Assembly: GCA_023231475.1 (NCBI GenBank) | Contig: JALJEE010002627.1 | Span: 1 to 24,202, forward strand | Source of the DNA: Seison nebaliae | Lineage: Eukaryota > Rotifera > Pararotatoria > Seisonacea > Seisonidae | Length of the DNA stretch: 24,202 nt | Direction of reading: 5' to 3' | Shown: positions 1 through 11,417 of the stretch, piece after piece | How the letters are laid out: each line of letters opens with the position of its first letter | How positions within the stretch are numbered: the first letter of the stretch is position 1 | The notes under the pieces: model-generated | Told to the model about the DNA's origin: nothing | The model's database searches: none | Seen by the model: only the letters and a program-made list of their open reading frames with translations | Program-made: the position numbers and the translations under genes

Positions 1-3000
1 GTCGTGCATGCTTGACATTGACATGTGTAACCACAATTTGCGGTCGGATTACAACGAGCGCCATTTTGACAAGGGTTTGAATTACATCTGTTAATTTGGG
101 TTGAACATGTTGGACCTTCAAAACAACCGGTACAACGACAATTAGAGGTACATGTAGTGTAATTAGGAATACATTGGCCGTTACCGCATGATTGTCCTTG
201 ACATGGATCTAAAAGAAATTGTCATAGAATTTTTCTTAAGAAAACTATACTCGTTTGAATTTCGCAATTTTGTCCCGTTGTGCAGATGGGACATTGGCAT
301 CGGTATGAAGTGCAACTCGCATCTTGGAAACATTGACCACCATTTTGGCAGGGATCAGGAAAGCATTTATTTACCGGCATTAAACAATTTGCACCAGTAA
401 AGCAACTCTGACATTGACATGTCGCGGTACAACTGTTCAAATTGGGTATACAATTACCGTTCCCACAATTCCTTGTTGAACATGGATCTAAAAAGTAGAT
501 TTAAATGTATCATATTCGAAAACTAATCAAAAAACTTATTCTAATACCGCAGTTTGGTCCGCTGAAACACGTTGGGCATCTACATGAAAAACTGGAACAA
601 TCGCCCGTTTGGACACAACTTCCTCCATTTAAGCAGGGATTTGGCATACATTTGTTGATCATTTGCATGCAGTTAGGTCCTGTATAGCATCCTGAGCATT
701 GACAGGTTGCGGTGCAACTGGCACTATTGCCATACATATTATCCCTAATACATTGACCGTTTCCACAATTTTTCCCCGCACAAGGATCTGAAATGAATAG
801 AAATTAACAATTAATAAGAAATGGAATGAAGGTTTATAGTTTTATGAAAAACTTTTAGAATTCTAAATCGTTTGAAATTTTCAAAGAACTTATATCGAAA
901 AGATAAGTGTTTTGCTAATAAATATGCTTCGTTCATAACTGACAGATATGTAAAAAGTTATGATGCGTGGAACGGATTTGATGTCTTACAGATAGATATA
1001 TATAACGAATATTATATCGTGTAGAGAATAATTTCTAATATTTTATTTCAGGAAGAATGTGAGTATGGTCATCGTTCACGTGAGATAATGATGACGGTGC
1101 TAACCTATTGTTTGGTCACAAATTTGTCCGGTAAAGCATGGCGGACAATGACACAGATACTTGCATTCTGTAGGACTCATTTCACAATTTCCTCCATTTT
1201 GACATGGATTAGAATCTCCACAAATATCTATTCGTTGTTCGCATCGGTTTCCGAAGAAACATGGATTGCAACGACATTGAACATTACATTTTTCATCTGT
1301 TTCACACGTTTCCGCCTGTTGACATTGAGTTTGACAATAATTTCCTTTTTATATTTTTGTCGGAGAGAAGAACATCAAAATGAAAAGGAATAGATGATAA
1401 GATTCATAGGTTCCCCTAATGAGAATTGTACATCTTCTGAGGTATTCTTTCGCATTAATAGCAATTCCTTTGCCAATTATCATTTTCAAAGCGTTTAACT
1501 AAAAAAGCAAGCGATAAATTATTTCCTATTGTCATTGAACGTCATATTTGTATTCGTCATATTGTCCAATGTCTAAGGCTGAGATTGAAGAAATTTGGGC
1601 ATGTTGCGTCAGTTTGTTTGGTTATTTTTAAATCTTGGTTTTTTTCGAAAAATTCCAAAACTTCTCAATTTTCAGAAATATATTTGGCGACAATACTTGT
1701 CCATTGAATATCTTACAACGATGTGCGAGTGCAGTTTACATTGGAATGGGAGTGTTGAAGTGCGCATCTATTTTCTATACAACAAATTTCAAACAAAGAA
1801 GATAAATGTTGGATTGATGATAGTTGTTGGTGATCTAAAACAATCTGAAATTCTTGAATATATTGGAGGTCTGATAATTTATCGTGATTTCGGTGAGAAG
1901 AAAACAAACTAATTTCATAATTAACAAATGAAATCAAGTATGATTTAGTGAGTTTCTTAAGGAAAAAATAAGAGGTTCCTTCCCTAAATCGTATGTGGAG
2001 GATACTAAGTAGAAAGTATAACCTATAGACTCTTGACAATTTCGCCCGGTGAAGCATTGCGCGCACTTACATGTATAAGAACAACTTGCAATATTTCTTT
2101 CACAGACTCCTTGGTTAGAGCAGGGATTTCTAGCACAAGGGTCTAATAATGACATTATTATTCTGACTCGATACATAAAATATTTAACCCATTAGAGTGC
2201 CACAATTACGACCGGTGTAACATGTTTCGCATGAACATTGATATTCATTACAATTCGTCGACATCGCAATACACCGACCATTTTGACATGGATTGTTATC
2301 ACATATACTTCGTGCGGTTTGACAAAATTCACCTGTGTAACAATTATTTGATGGACATTCACATCGAATAGTACATTGATTTTGCAGTCCGGCAGCACGG
2401 CAAATTCCCCCGTTTACACATCTGCTTTGACCACAAAGATCGAATGTCAGTTCACAATTAATTCCAGTAAATTCACAGGGACAAAGACATCGATATGTCA
2501 AGCGTGGACGATTGAACACACAAGTACCTCCATTCAAACAAGGTCTTGCATCACATTTATCTGAGAAGTAAATCGATTGAAATCGAATGGAACTAAAGAA
2601 TAAACCTATTACAATGGAGCACCTTGGACCCGTATAGTCGGTCAGACAAGTACATCTATATCCGTTACATCCATTCGTCTTCAAACATCGTCCACCATTT
2701 TGACAAGGAGTAGACAAACAGGGATCTTTACAATCAAAGCTATAAAAAAACGGATGAATAAAATTCTGACCAGTATTCGTTTGACATCTCACTCCAGCCC
2801 AACATTCAGCACATCGACAACTGAATGAACAACTATTTGAAATACATTGACCATTTGATCCACACGGATTTGCTCGACATGGATCTTTCAACAAACTAAA
2901 TAAACCAAAAAGTGGATTCGTTAAACCAACCTCTATATGTTTCACATAAATTCCCAGTGTAACATGACTGACTACATTGGCATTTATAGCTACAAATTGA

Positions 3001-6000
3001 ACTGTTATAGGTGCAAACACCGCCATTTTGACATCTAATATTTTCACATAAATTTCTTCTAATACTACAACGCACGCCGGAGAAACCGCACGTACATTGA
3101 CATTCAAATCCCATCGTAATAGATGATCGACATGTCGCACCGTTTAGACATGGTGAGGAAGCACAAAAATCTATTGAACAACAAGGAGTTCATTCAAAAT
3201 GGAAATATAAAACAAACCAATTTCTTGGTTACAATATTTACCAGTCCATCCTGGTTTGCAGTCACAATTGAACGACTCACAATTTTTGTCCGCAACCAAA
3301 CAAAAACCGTTGTTGCATATGCTACTTGTACATGGTTGTTTTGGAATATTACAAAGTGTTCCTCTATAACAACTCGTACATTTGCATTCATAACTTGAAC
3401 AATCATTATTCTTCAAAGAACAAAGTCCGCCATTCATGCACGGATTTAGATCGCACGCATCTATTACACATTTGAAAAGGTTTTCCAATGAGAGAAATTA
3501 TTCAAAAAATTAACTTGCAGAAACTCCACATAATTGTCCTGCATAACATTTAGGACAGTTGCATGTTGCTGTGGTGCATAGAGAATCCATAACACAAATA
3601 CCGTTGTTCTTACAATTAACGCTTCCACAAAGATCTAATCATATTTTTTACAAGCGATTGTAACATAAGCGTTATGGCCATTTTAAAGATGAATGGAGAG
3701 ACGAGATAGATTATAAAAGCAAGGAAAAACCAAGAATGAATACCCCAAAACGAATTAATGAAAGAAGCAATAACAATGAAGAAAGAAAACCCTTTTTTTG
3801 TTGACATTGTGGTCCTTCGAAGCACGCTAAACATAGACAGGTTGGCTGATTTTGTGCATTCGTTCTACATGTACCCCCGTTGGCACAAAAGTTAACCGTG
3901 CACGCATCTTAAGAAATACGTGGCTAATTCCTCAGAGGACAATAAATTAACCTTGAAATGATAAACATCTATCACCTCCAAAGCCGGGAGGACATCTACA
4001 TTGATAACCATTGACCAATTCTTCACATTGTCCCCCGTTCAAACATGGAGAACTTGCACATGCCGTAATGCGTTCTAATTTTGTTAAAATAAAATTTAAT
4101 TCAATTTCCAAAATATTTGATTCAATTTCCCTAACTTTCGCAATTATTCCCGAAAAATCCGTTAGCGCAGGAGCATTTATAAGAAATCTGTATTCCTGTT
4201 TTTAAAGGAACACATGTGCCTCCATTTTGACATACAACCGTTAGACATATGTTGGAGAATTCGCATCGAGACCCTGAATAGTTTGGAGGACATCGACATT
4301 GGAAATTTCTGTTAGTGTCTGTACAAGTTCCTCCGTTTCGACACGTATCTTGTGAACAAATTGTGATCCTCCTTTCACATCGATTCCCGGTGTAACTGAT
4401 GGGACAGAAGCATTTGGAAGAAATTGCTTGACCAACTTGACCAATATTCGTACATGTTCCACCGTTCATGCATCTCGGCGATGAGCATTGATCAAAGAAT
4501 TCATCGCAATTTTTCCCCGTAAATTGCGCATTACAGTTACATCGATAATCTCCGGACGGTAAGTCCGTGCATACCGTGTTTTGCATACAAGGTTTTGATG
4601 CACAAGCTTTAATGACTAATTCACATCGCAGGCCAGTAAATTGAGAGGAGCAGATGCATGTTCCAGTTGGTGGTCTTAATTGTAGGTTGGCTTGACAAGT
4701 ACCACCATTTTGACAGTATGGAGTCGCACAAGGATTACATGTTTCACAACGTGTCCCAAAACAGTTCACAGTACAAAGGCATTGATACGACTCGTAAGTA
4801 TTGTCTTTTTGACACATACCGCCGTTTTGACAAGGGTCTCTTTTACACGGGTCTTTTATCGTTTCACAATTAGTTCCCGTAAATTGAATATTGCAGTTAC
4901 ATCGATAACTGTTCGTATCATATAATGGTATACATGTACCGCCATTTTGACAAGCTTGTGGATTTAATGTGCACGGATCGGTCGCTATCTGGCAGAAGAA
5001 ACCACTGAATCTTTGTGGGCATTTGCACTGGTAGTTGGTGGTACCTTGAGCAATACATGTTGCACCATTCCTGATTTATTTATTGATAACAAATATAATT
5101 GGGAGTAAATATAAAACTAACGAGCATTTATTACTGTCACAAGGGTCCGATGATAATTCACAACCTAGTCCAAGATAACCGGCGTTGCATTTACATAGAT
5201 AACCGGGACTGGTTGTAATTGTTATACAAATACCCCCGTTTGAACAAGGATTTGGAGAACATTTACCTATTGGATCAAGTTGAAAGCTTAATGAGTTAAG
5301 GAATTGTATAAACTTTCAGTATTTGAACATGTTGGACCAGTAAAACCGCTTACACATCTGCAATCATATCCCCGAGTTCTGGGTACACATGTACCTCCGT
5401 TTCTACACGGATTATTCAAACAATAATCTAATAAATAGAGTATAATATTATTATTTGAATAATGAATAGAAGTCAAACTTTGTGGTTGATCACAATATGT
5501 TCCAGTAAATCCGTTAATACATATACAATAAAATTTATGATAATCAGCCGGACTCGCTACACAAATACCACCATTCTTACAAGTGTTCCCTTGACATTTC
5601 GATATTTTCTAGTTAGTTCGAATCAAATTTTGTGAAGGAAAAATGTAAAAAGTCATTAAACTTCTTCACAGCGAGTACCTGCATAGTACGGTAGACAAAC
5701 ACATTTGGGAGCCCCAGTTGCACCCTCGCAACGACCTCCATTCTCGCAACGGAAATTACTACAAACATCTGAAAAATGATAGAATATGAAATAAAAATTG
5801 ATGAAATAAAATATGAAGAATTACCAAAAGCCTGTTCACATGTCATACCGGTATGAGTGACCGGACATAGACAATTCCAGTTATTTGTATTAAGAATAAT
5901 GCACATGCCGCCATTCTGACAAACATTTTCTTCTAAGCATTTTCTTTGATAACTAACTGTATCATAAAAGCGTTGGAAAAGCAAGAAATTATTAAGATGT

Positions 6001-7919
6001 TAAAAGTTAGTTCGGTTAAACTTCCACAATTCGGTCCCCCATACAATGGTTTACAGATACATTGGGAAACTCCATTAGTCTCCTCAACACAAACGGCATT
6101 CCTCCCACAATTTAAGGCTGAGCATTTCGTCTCTTATAATTGGCGAAATGAGTTAAAGCATTATTTTTATCAGCAAAAAATAGGAGAGAAAGCAATAATT
6201 AAAATGAAGGCGAATGAATATTTAATAAACTTATTTCCGTTTCACAACGTGGTCCCGTGAACGATAAACCACAAGTACATAAAGGTAATCCGTTATTCAT
6301 GATACATTGACCATGAATACTGCAGTAACCAACCGTACAACTATCTGAATAAATGAGAGATATTATAAGAGAGAAGAGAATAAGAAACTGATCAGTTGTT
6401 CACAAAATTGTCCTGTGTATTGATTCATACATTGACAGTTGAGAGTTGGTACAGATTGAGCGTTCATCCGTTCGGAACATATACCACCATTCTTACAAAA
6501 GTCCACCGTACATTGTTTCAATCTATAGAAGAATTAGTTTCGTTTAAAGGAATGTTTGAAACTAACGGTGTCTCACATCGTAGTCCTGTGAAGAGGCCAC
6601 GACATATACATTGTAATTCCCCGTTTAACCCAGTGCGACATTGTCCACCATTCCGACATTGGAAACCGGCGCCTACGCAAGGGGATATCTCACAATTCTG
6701 TCCGACATATCCTCCATAACAACGACAAGTATACATTTGTGCATTTCCCGTTGTTGGAAGACAAGTACCACCATTCTGACATGGAGTAGAAGTACAACCG
6801 GTAATTTCACACATCGGACCACTATATTGGTTGATACACTCACATCTGAAGAATGGTGGAATTCTTAATGCCACACATTTACCTCCATTGGAGCAACGTT
6901 GTTCTAGGCAAATCGAACTGTCCGACTGATAATTTCCATTATTATAATTGTTATTGTTATTGTTATTGTTGTTATAATTATTATTATTATTATTATTATA
7001 ATAATTAGTGAGAGGGGTTGTTGAAAAAGAACCACATTTCGATCCATAATAATTTAGTGGACATTGACATTTGTATGCACCTAGATTGCTGTCGTATCTA
7101 CACTGACCTATACCACAAGCATTATTTTGGGTAGTACTCTGACAATTGAATTGTTCAGTACAACCTTGACCGGTATATCGAGGATTACAAATACATGTTG
7201 GTTGGTTATTCACATATTTACAATCGCCAAACATACACCTGACCGCTCCACATGGAGTTGTCATTTGACGACCGGTATTATTCTTCGATTGATCACCAGA
7301 TCCAACAGCCGTGACATTCTCTCTATTTTCAACTTCACCCTTGCAACTGCCAAACTGTCGGATATTGGAAGAAGCGCTCGAGATGTTGTAACGGATAGAA
7401 TTCAATAAATTCGCACTTAAGATACCTCTCGCCGAATAAATATAGTAGCATGGAGGAATATCATCTTTCATCAGATTTAATTTTAGTCGAATCAAATTGG
7501 TATTTCCATTCTCAAATTCAGCACTTCCATCAAATTTATTCATAACAATTTCAGTTGAATGATCCGAATTGACACGAACGACATACATTTTTGCCTGACC
7601 AGATCCATCTTTGGAACCGATAAACAAATGTGCATTTTTCTTCTCAACAAAAATTAATGTTATTTTACAATTATAAAATTTTAATTCTAACAATTTCTTC
7701 GTTCTCGGTTGGAGAGAATCCTGCCCATTGTGTACTCTTCAAATTCATAAGAGCATCAAATTTCACTTTATCTCCCTCGTTGATTATCTGCACATCGATA
7801 TCACATGTATCGCCCGAACATCCTGGAGGATATTTCCAAATCGTCGTTTCGACGGCGATACCAAAGTTCACCATGCAGAGCATTGTGACTAACAGCGGCA
7901 ATTGTCGCTTCATGATCAT
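1..7919 (-). CDS. Gene A: secreted DOMON plus giant EGF-repeat protein (24 exons visible, 3' end off the left edge)
   Basis: Inferred exons, minus strand: 7919-7692, 7642-6567 (or from 7639), 6522-6389, 6344-6231, 6132-6022, 5956-5825, 5768-5662, 5608-5479, 5427-5314, 5266-5122, 5070-4136, 4074-3952, 3907-3791, 3634-3515, 3460-3218, 3170-2931, 2884-2771, 2725-2606, 2560-2189, 2142-2023, 1344-1105, 787-536, 487-251, 208-<1. The start is ATG 7919 or 7913; both have A at -3. A hydrophobic signal peptide ([16 protein letters not shown]) is followed by a DOMON-like domain and then about 42 EGF repeats. Nearly all introns are phase 1 and fall just before the first cysteine of a repeat, the symmetrical exon type that permits duplication in frame. 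No transmembrane segment is seen; one could lie beyond position 1. The protein is probably extracellular (adhesion, matrix or cuticle); the ligand is unknown. Alternatives are a fibropellin- or Notch-like membrane protein. Gene identity is certain as an EGF protein; exact exon edges are inferred. Confidence 0.85.
788..1104 (-). other. Long intron of gene A (317 nt)
   Basis: Bounded by donor GTTAGC (1104) and acceptor TTTCAG (788), phase 1 on both sides, joining an exon ending in CDQTI to one starting DPCAG. I see no coding potential inside; it is AT-rich with a short TA run. Confidence 0.7.
1345..2022 (-). other. Longest intron of gene A (678 nt)
   Basis: The donor is GTTATA at 2022. The acceptor I favour is AAAAAG at 1345, because it restores phase 1 directly before the NYCQTQC repeat. 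That acceptor is weak, so the downstream edge may be wrong by a few codons. Open frames inside on both strands lack EGF or other recognisable motifs. I see no gene in it. Confidence 0.55.
3960..7260 (-). other. N-terminal EGF array of gene A, mostly six-cysteine type (repeats 1-22)
   Basis: About 22 repeats of the standard form C-x4-C-xNGG-x-C...C-x-C-x8-C occur here. Examples are [13 protein letters not shown] at repeat 4 and [14 protein letters not shown] at repeat 19. One exon (5070-4136) carries about seven complete repeats plus parts of two, while the others mostly carry one each. A general calcium-binding D-x-D/N-E...N-Y/F signature is not obvious in most repeats, so these look like non-calcium EGFs. 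Repeats 16 and 17 each have seven cysteines (see findings). Confidence 0.85.
6931..7010 (-). repeat. Asn/Tyr-rich microsatellite linker inside gene A
   Basis: A run of AAT/AAC/TAT codons encodes a tract of about 25 Asn and Tyr residues, broken only by a Gly and a Gln. It lies between EGF repeats 2 and 3. On the + strand it appears as (att/gtt)n. The frame stays open on both sides, so it is coding. It is probably length-variable and acts as a flexible spacer. Confidence 0.85.
7320..7850 (-). other. DOMON-like domain of gene A
   Basis: This segment lies between the signal peptide and the first EGF repeat and crosses intron 1 (7643-7691). The protein reads [12 protein letters not shown], then [20 protein letters not shown]. 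This is the pattern of DOMON domains of the MOXD1/dopamine beta-hydroxylase type: a W-x-G-F-S turn followed by a strand with an acidic or polar residue and a small-residue turn. Known DOMON domains bind haem or sugars or act as interaction modules. I cannot identify a haem-ligating Met/His pair, so the ligand is open. The assignment is by motif only and a profile search would settle it. Confidence 0.6.
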
Positions 7920-10441
7920 TATAGCTTTTTTTCAACTCTCTTATTCCGATGACAGAAAAATAAAAGTTTGTGTACGAGAACAATCGAGAAGGGTCCAATA
8001 TGAAATTTAATGACGAATGTTATCTTTATTTCTCTCCTAAAACACGTCTCATCAAACCGTTGCCGTTGTCGTCATAACAATGATATATATGATAACCCAA
8101 CGTATTGTGCGTTTACAATTAGTGAACGCGTTGTAAACGAAAATTTTGTTACATCATTAACTCCAGAGAACACCTGATAATTAGGAAAATAGGAGGAAAT
8201 TTCAGAATCTCCAAATCAATCACTAAAATTACGTAGTCACCAAGGAAATCCGTAAATAATGATTTACTTCATTTCAACTGATATAATTATCTTTCGAATT
8301 TGAACGAAAATGAAAAGAAATGACTAATAAATTTAAAAGCGATAAAGAATTTCTGATTAATCGTTCTGTTAATTGAATATTTGAGAAATAATCGAAAAAA
8401 TTACTTGATGAAATGAAAGAGTTTAAAGTTTGTGAAAACTCAAATTTTTCATTACTTATTTGGGAAGTAATCGTTATTCCTTTCAACAAGAATTGTTGAT
8501 TGAAGTAGTGAGAATGATGTTCCCGATTGTCGGTGGTGTAAAGTGACGGGGGTAAGAGGAAAAAAATGAAGAAAATTTTTTTTTCAAATTTATAATTTAT
8601 TCGGTATTTATTCGAGAAAAAATCGATCATTACCAATGTAAACCTTCATGTTTAATGAGTAATATAATAAATATTCTTTTCCTTCTGACTGGAAAAATTG
8701 AGGAGGGAAGAAATGGAGAAACGAAGGTAAACGAAGCACGGAAACGCGCTAGTTTGTTCGTCTTACCTTCAAGTTCTCATTGTCATGACGACAAATTTGT
8801 TTAAAGTGAATCACATTTTATTTTTCTCACCCGATCAATAATTAAGGAAACGCGTCCACATAAACCTCTTTAAACCTCCATAAACCTTATAACGAAGATG
8901 GTGATTGGATGAAAAATAAAAGAGAAACCAAAAAAAAGTAAGGAATTTGAGGAAAACTTAGAAAAATCGTGAAGAATTATTTTTCGAGATTTCATTGACA
9001 TAATCGTGGTGATTGGTTTGGAGGTGGTGTGGAAAGTGTGATAAATTTGTTGAACGTTTAACGGAAACGGACTCATTCATCGCGAAATTGTAGACAACCA
9101 TCGATTAAGTTATGAATTGATGATTTGTGAAGAAGAAAGTTTTGTCAATGTCGTACTACTTTCGAATGACATCAAATTGGACTATTAATTATTACCAAAC
9201 ACCGATTGTTTTAAAAAGCGATAATAATGCAATAAAAACAAATTTGGGAAGAAATATGTTCATGAGGATGACGATAATGATGAGAGCGATAATGAAGACA
9301 CTAAAACTATGAAGTTTTCTGGAGACATTAACTGAGTTCTCTTCATTTCCATGTCTTTTGGAAATATGATGAAGAAGATCGAAGAGATAATGCTTCGATT
9401 ACTGTACAGATGTGAATGAAATTGGTGTTAGGAGAGAAAGTAATAACAAAAATTTCTGAGAGCGATAGACATCAACCGATTTTATATACTTGGTAATTTG
9501 CTCTCAAAATTTCTGATATTAATATACACCATCGCTTCGTCGAAACATTGGGAAGGAAAGGAGAATATTTGAGGAACGTTCAGAAATGAGGGGAAACTAT
9601 AAAGGAGAATGGTAATATTAATTAAAAGTATTAACACCAATAATGGCAATAGTCAATTGTGAAGACATCGACGTTCATTAATGTATAATTTATAAAAATT
9701 TTTTTTTTGATTTCGCTAATAAAAGAAATCATTTGGGGGAGAAGAACAGATAGAAGAGAATGTACTTCATTCAACTTATGTACTTATTCTTCTCCTCAAT
9801 TTGTTTTTGTTCTCCTTCAAACTTCCAATGATCTTTGTTCGTTGTCAAATGCCGTTGACATGGTGAGAAGATGTCTTTCTTATATGTAGAGACGACAGTT
9901 GGAATAATAGAGCTCAATGGGAAGACGAAAGCATCTTCTTTCCCCCAGAATTATATTTCACTTCAATGAATTGATTGTTTTAGTGTTGCAGATGATTCAT
10001 GATTAACAATTGCTACCCACACCATGAAGCTTCGATTGCGCCCCACAATGTTTATTTCATTACTTTTCTCAACATCATTATAATTCCTGTCAATTGACAT
10101 AATTTCCTCCCCTAAACTATTGTTGTTTTCTGCTACTATTCCCGTCAATTTGAGTTGATAGTCAATTATCGAAAATTAATCATTGTTTCCTCCACTCAAT
10201 TAATTTCATGGACACTTCCCCAAATAAACGATTCATCATAAATCCTGTTCCATTCAGGCATTCAACTTTCTTATGAATAAGAATTGAATCGCCTCTAAAT
10301 AATAGCAGGCCACTACACTACGACTACGAGACGAGTAAGAAGAAGATGCTCCTTATCCAACTAATAGGGAAAGGAGTGGAAGCATTAATAAGCAATTCAT
10401 AAAATTTTCCTTCTTTTCATATGTATGAAATTTGTCGAATA
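7920..10441. other. Intergenic region between genes A and B; no gene recognised
   Basis: This stretch of about 2.5 kb is AT-rich. Short open frames on both strands (for example 8274-8636 and 9963-10148) show no domain, no EGF cysteines and no supporting splice context. It contains the presumptive 5' flank and promoter of gene A (right of 7919) and the 3' flank of gene B. Near 8860-8887 there are three close copies of TAAACCT. One X-box-like match (8779-8792) and one inverted repeat (8110-8139) are noted separately. Confidence 0.5.
8110..8139. repeat. Inverted repeat upstream of gene A
   Basis: Perfect 9-bp arms CGTTTACAA (8110-8118) and TTGTAAACG (8131-8139) are separated by 12 nt, about 200 bp upstream of the gene A start. 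Each arm contains GTAAAC, the core seen in forkhead sites, though the last base of the usual GTAAACA is G here. It is a candidate dimeric regulatory site. Confidence 0.3.
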
Positions 10442-11417
10442 TCAAAATAAATATATTTCCCTCACAAAATAAATGACAAAAAATTCAACTAAACCTGGAA
10501 ATTGACAACGATTCCCAACAAAACCCGTTTGACATCGACATCGATTACGTCCTACACAAATACCATTATTCTGACAGAAATTCGGATCGCATCTAGAACA
10601 TTTAGAGAGTGGATTCCTTGAGAAAACATGGGCGATGACTAACAGAGCCGGTATGATGGTTGGTGGTGGTGTGGGAATTGTTGGTAGGAAGGTGGGTGGT
10701 TGAATGACGCCTGACCGACATTGTTGAGGACATAATTTAGTTTTTGATATTCCATAATCGATATATGGTCCTAGATATTCGCCCAACATGACACCTAATA
10801 ATTTTGAAGATTATTCTCTAAAATGTTTTTAAAAAATTGTCACCAGTCGCCCAAATCACATAAGCACAATTGGTTAATGGAACATCTTGTGTGTCATGAG
10901 TATCGACCAATCTCTCCAATGATAAGTGAATTTGATTTCCGTTAAGTGAGCCATTGCCTGAGATGGATTGTTGGAGATCCAATGTCAAATAACCGTCAGG
11001 ACTACTGTACCTATTTAATTGATGGAAGTGAATTGGATAAGGGAATATTCTTTACGTTTCTAACATATCACATAAAATTAGATTATTACTTCCATTCTTG
11101 TGAACGACATATAGATCGGAATTGATCTTTTAATATAATTGAATGAATGAGAACAAAAAAAGAACAAATCGTCAAACAAATTCCCCGTTACTGGTAAAGC
11201 CGATACCGATCCAATGCGAGTCATCGAACGGCATTGTTGAATCGATGAAGAAGCGATCTCTTCCAACCATTTGAAGATTAACATTTATATTGAAGTTTTG
11301 TTGACGTGTCGATCGGCCCGTCCACGAACAGAGAGGATTATATTGACCGAGAGAGATGTGAATCAATCGCCAAATAAGAAACAGATAAACAAAACGAAAT
11401 TTCCATAGTTGCATCAT
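10442..11417 (-). CDS. Gene B: secreted DOMON plus single-EGF protein
   Basis: Inferred exons: 11417-11178, 11126-11056, 11010-10844, 10794-10442. The last probably contains one more 51-nt intron (10643-10593), since removal keeps the frame and leaves PALCDPNFCQNNGIC. A signal peptide (FVYLFLIWRLIHISLG) precedes a DOMON-like domain: WIGIGF, NSDLYVVHKNG, and the ending RLVDTHDTQDVPLTNC then YVIWATG, which is the typical final strand pair of DOMON. A proline/threonine-rich linker (PPTFLPTIPTPPPTIIP) leads to one EGF repeat ending in NRCQF. The reading frame stops at 10442, about 17 codons after the EGF. A GTTTAG donor right after the EGF could instead lead to an unseen 3' exon. It is paralogous in layout to genes A and C and is probably extracellular. 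Confidence 0.75.
10593..10643 (-). other. Probable 51-nt intron inside the last exon of gene B
   Basis: Donor GTTAGT (10643) and acceptor GTTCTAG (10593) match the size and donor style of the other introns. The length is a multiple of three with no stop, so both spliced and unspliced forms are open. Splicing places CDPNFC directly after the Pro/Thr linker, as expected for an EGF start; retention adds 17 residues including two cysteines. Confidence 0.6.

Larger units (their letters stand above)
1..3905 (-). other. C-terminal EGF array of gene A, mostly eight-cysteine type (repeats 23-42)
   Basis: From repeat 24 onward most repeats have two extra cysteines. One is in the C3-C4 loop and one sits two residues after C5, giving C-x3/4-C-x-C-x2-C-x4/5-C, for example [17 protein letters not shown] in the exon 787-536. 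Repeats 24, 25, 28, 29 and 32-42 fit (the last is cut by the window edge). Repeats 23, 26, 27, 30 and 31 carry seven cysteines. The last three visible exons (787-536, 487-251, 208-1) are related two-EGF modules sharing a first repeat with CGNGxC and a second with NxCxxxPCxNG. Confidence 0.8.

Noticed and set aside
1640-1800. Possible degenerate EGF exon inside the longest intron (frame containing FQCKL...KYCRQ)
   Set aside because: Only two cysteines fit, the final spacing is too long, and a methionine/stop context breaks the frame; it is more likely chance.
8274-8636. Open frame of 120 codons on the minus strand
   Set aside because: Composition is that of AT-rich noncoding DNA (Phe/Ser/Asn/Ile rich) with no motif, signal peptide or splice support.
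8779-8792. X-box-like ATTGTCATGACGAC upstream of gene A
   Set aside because: It fits only the degenerate pattern, begins with A rather than G, and lies about 860 bp from the gene start; kept only as a background count.
9127-9312. Short plus-strand frame
   Set aside because: No domain, no conserved pattern, and no splice context; typical of AT-rich spacer.
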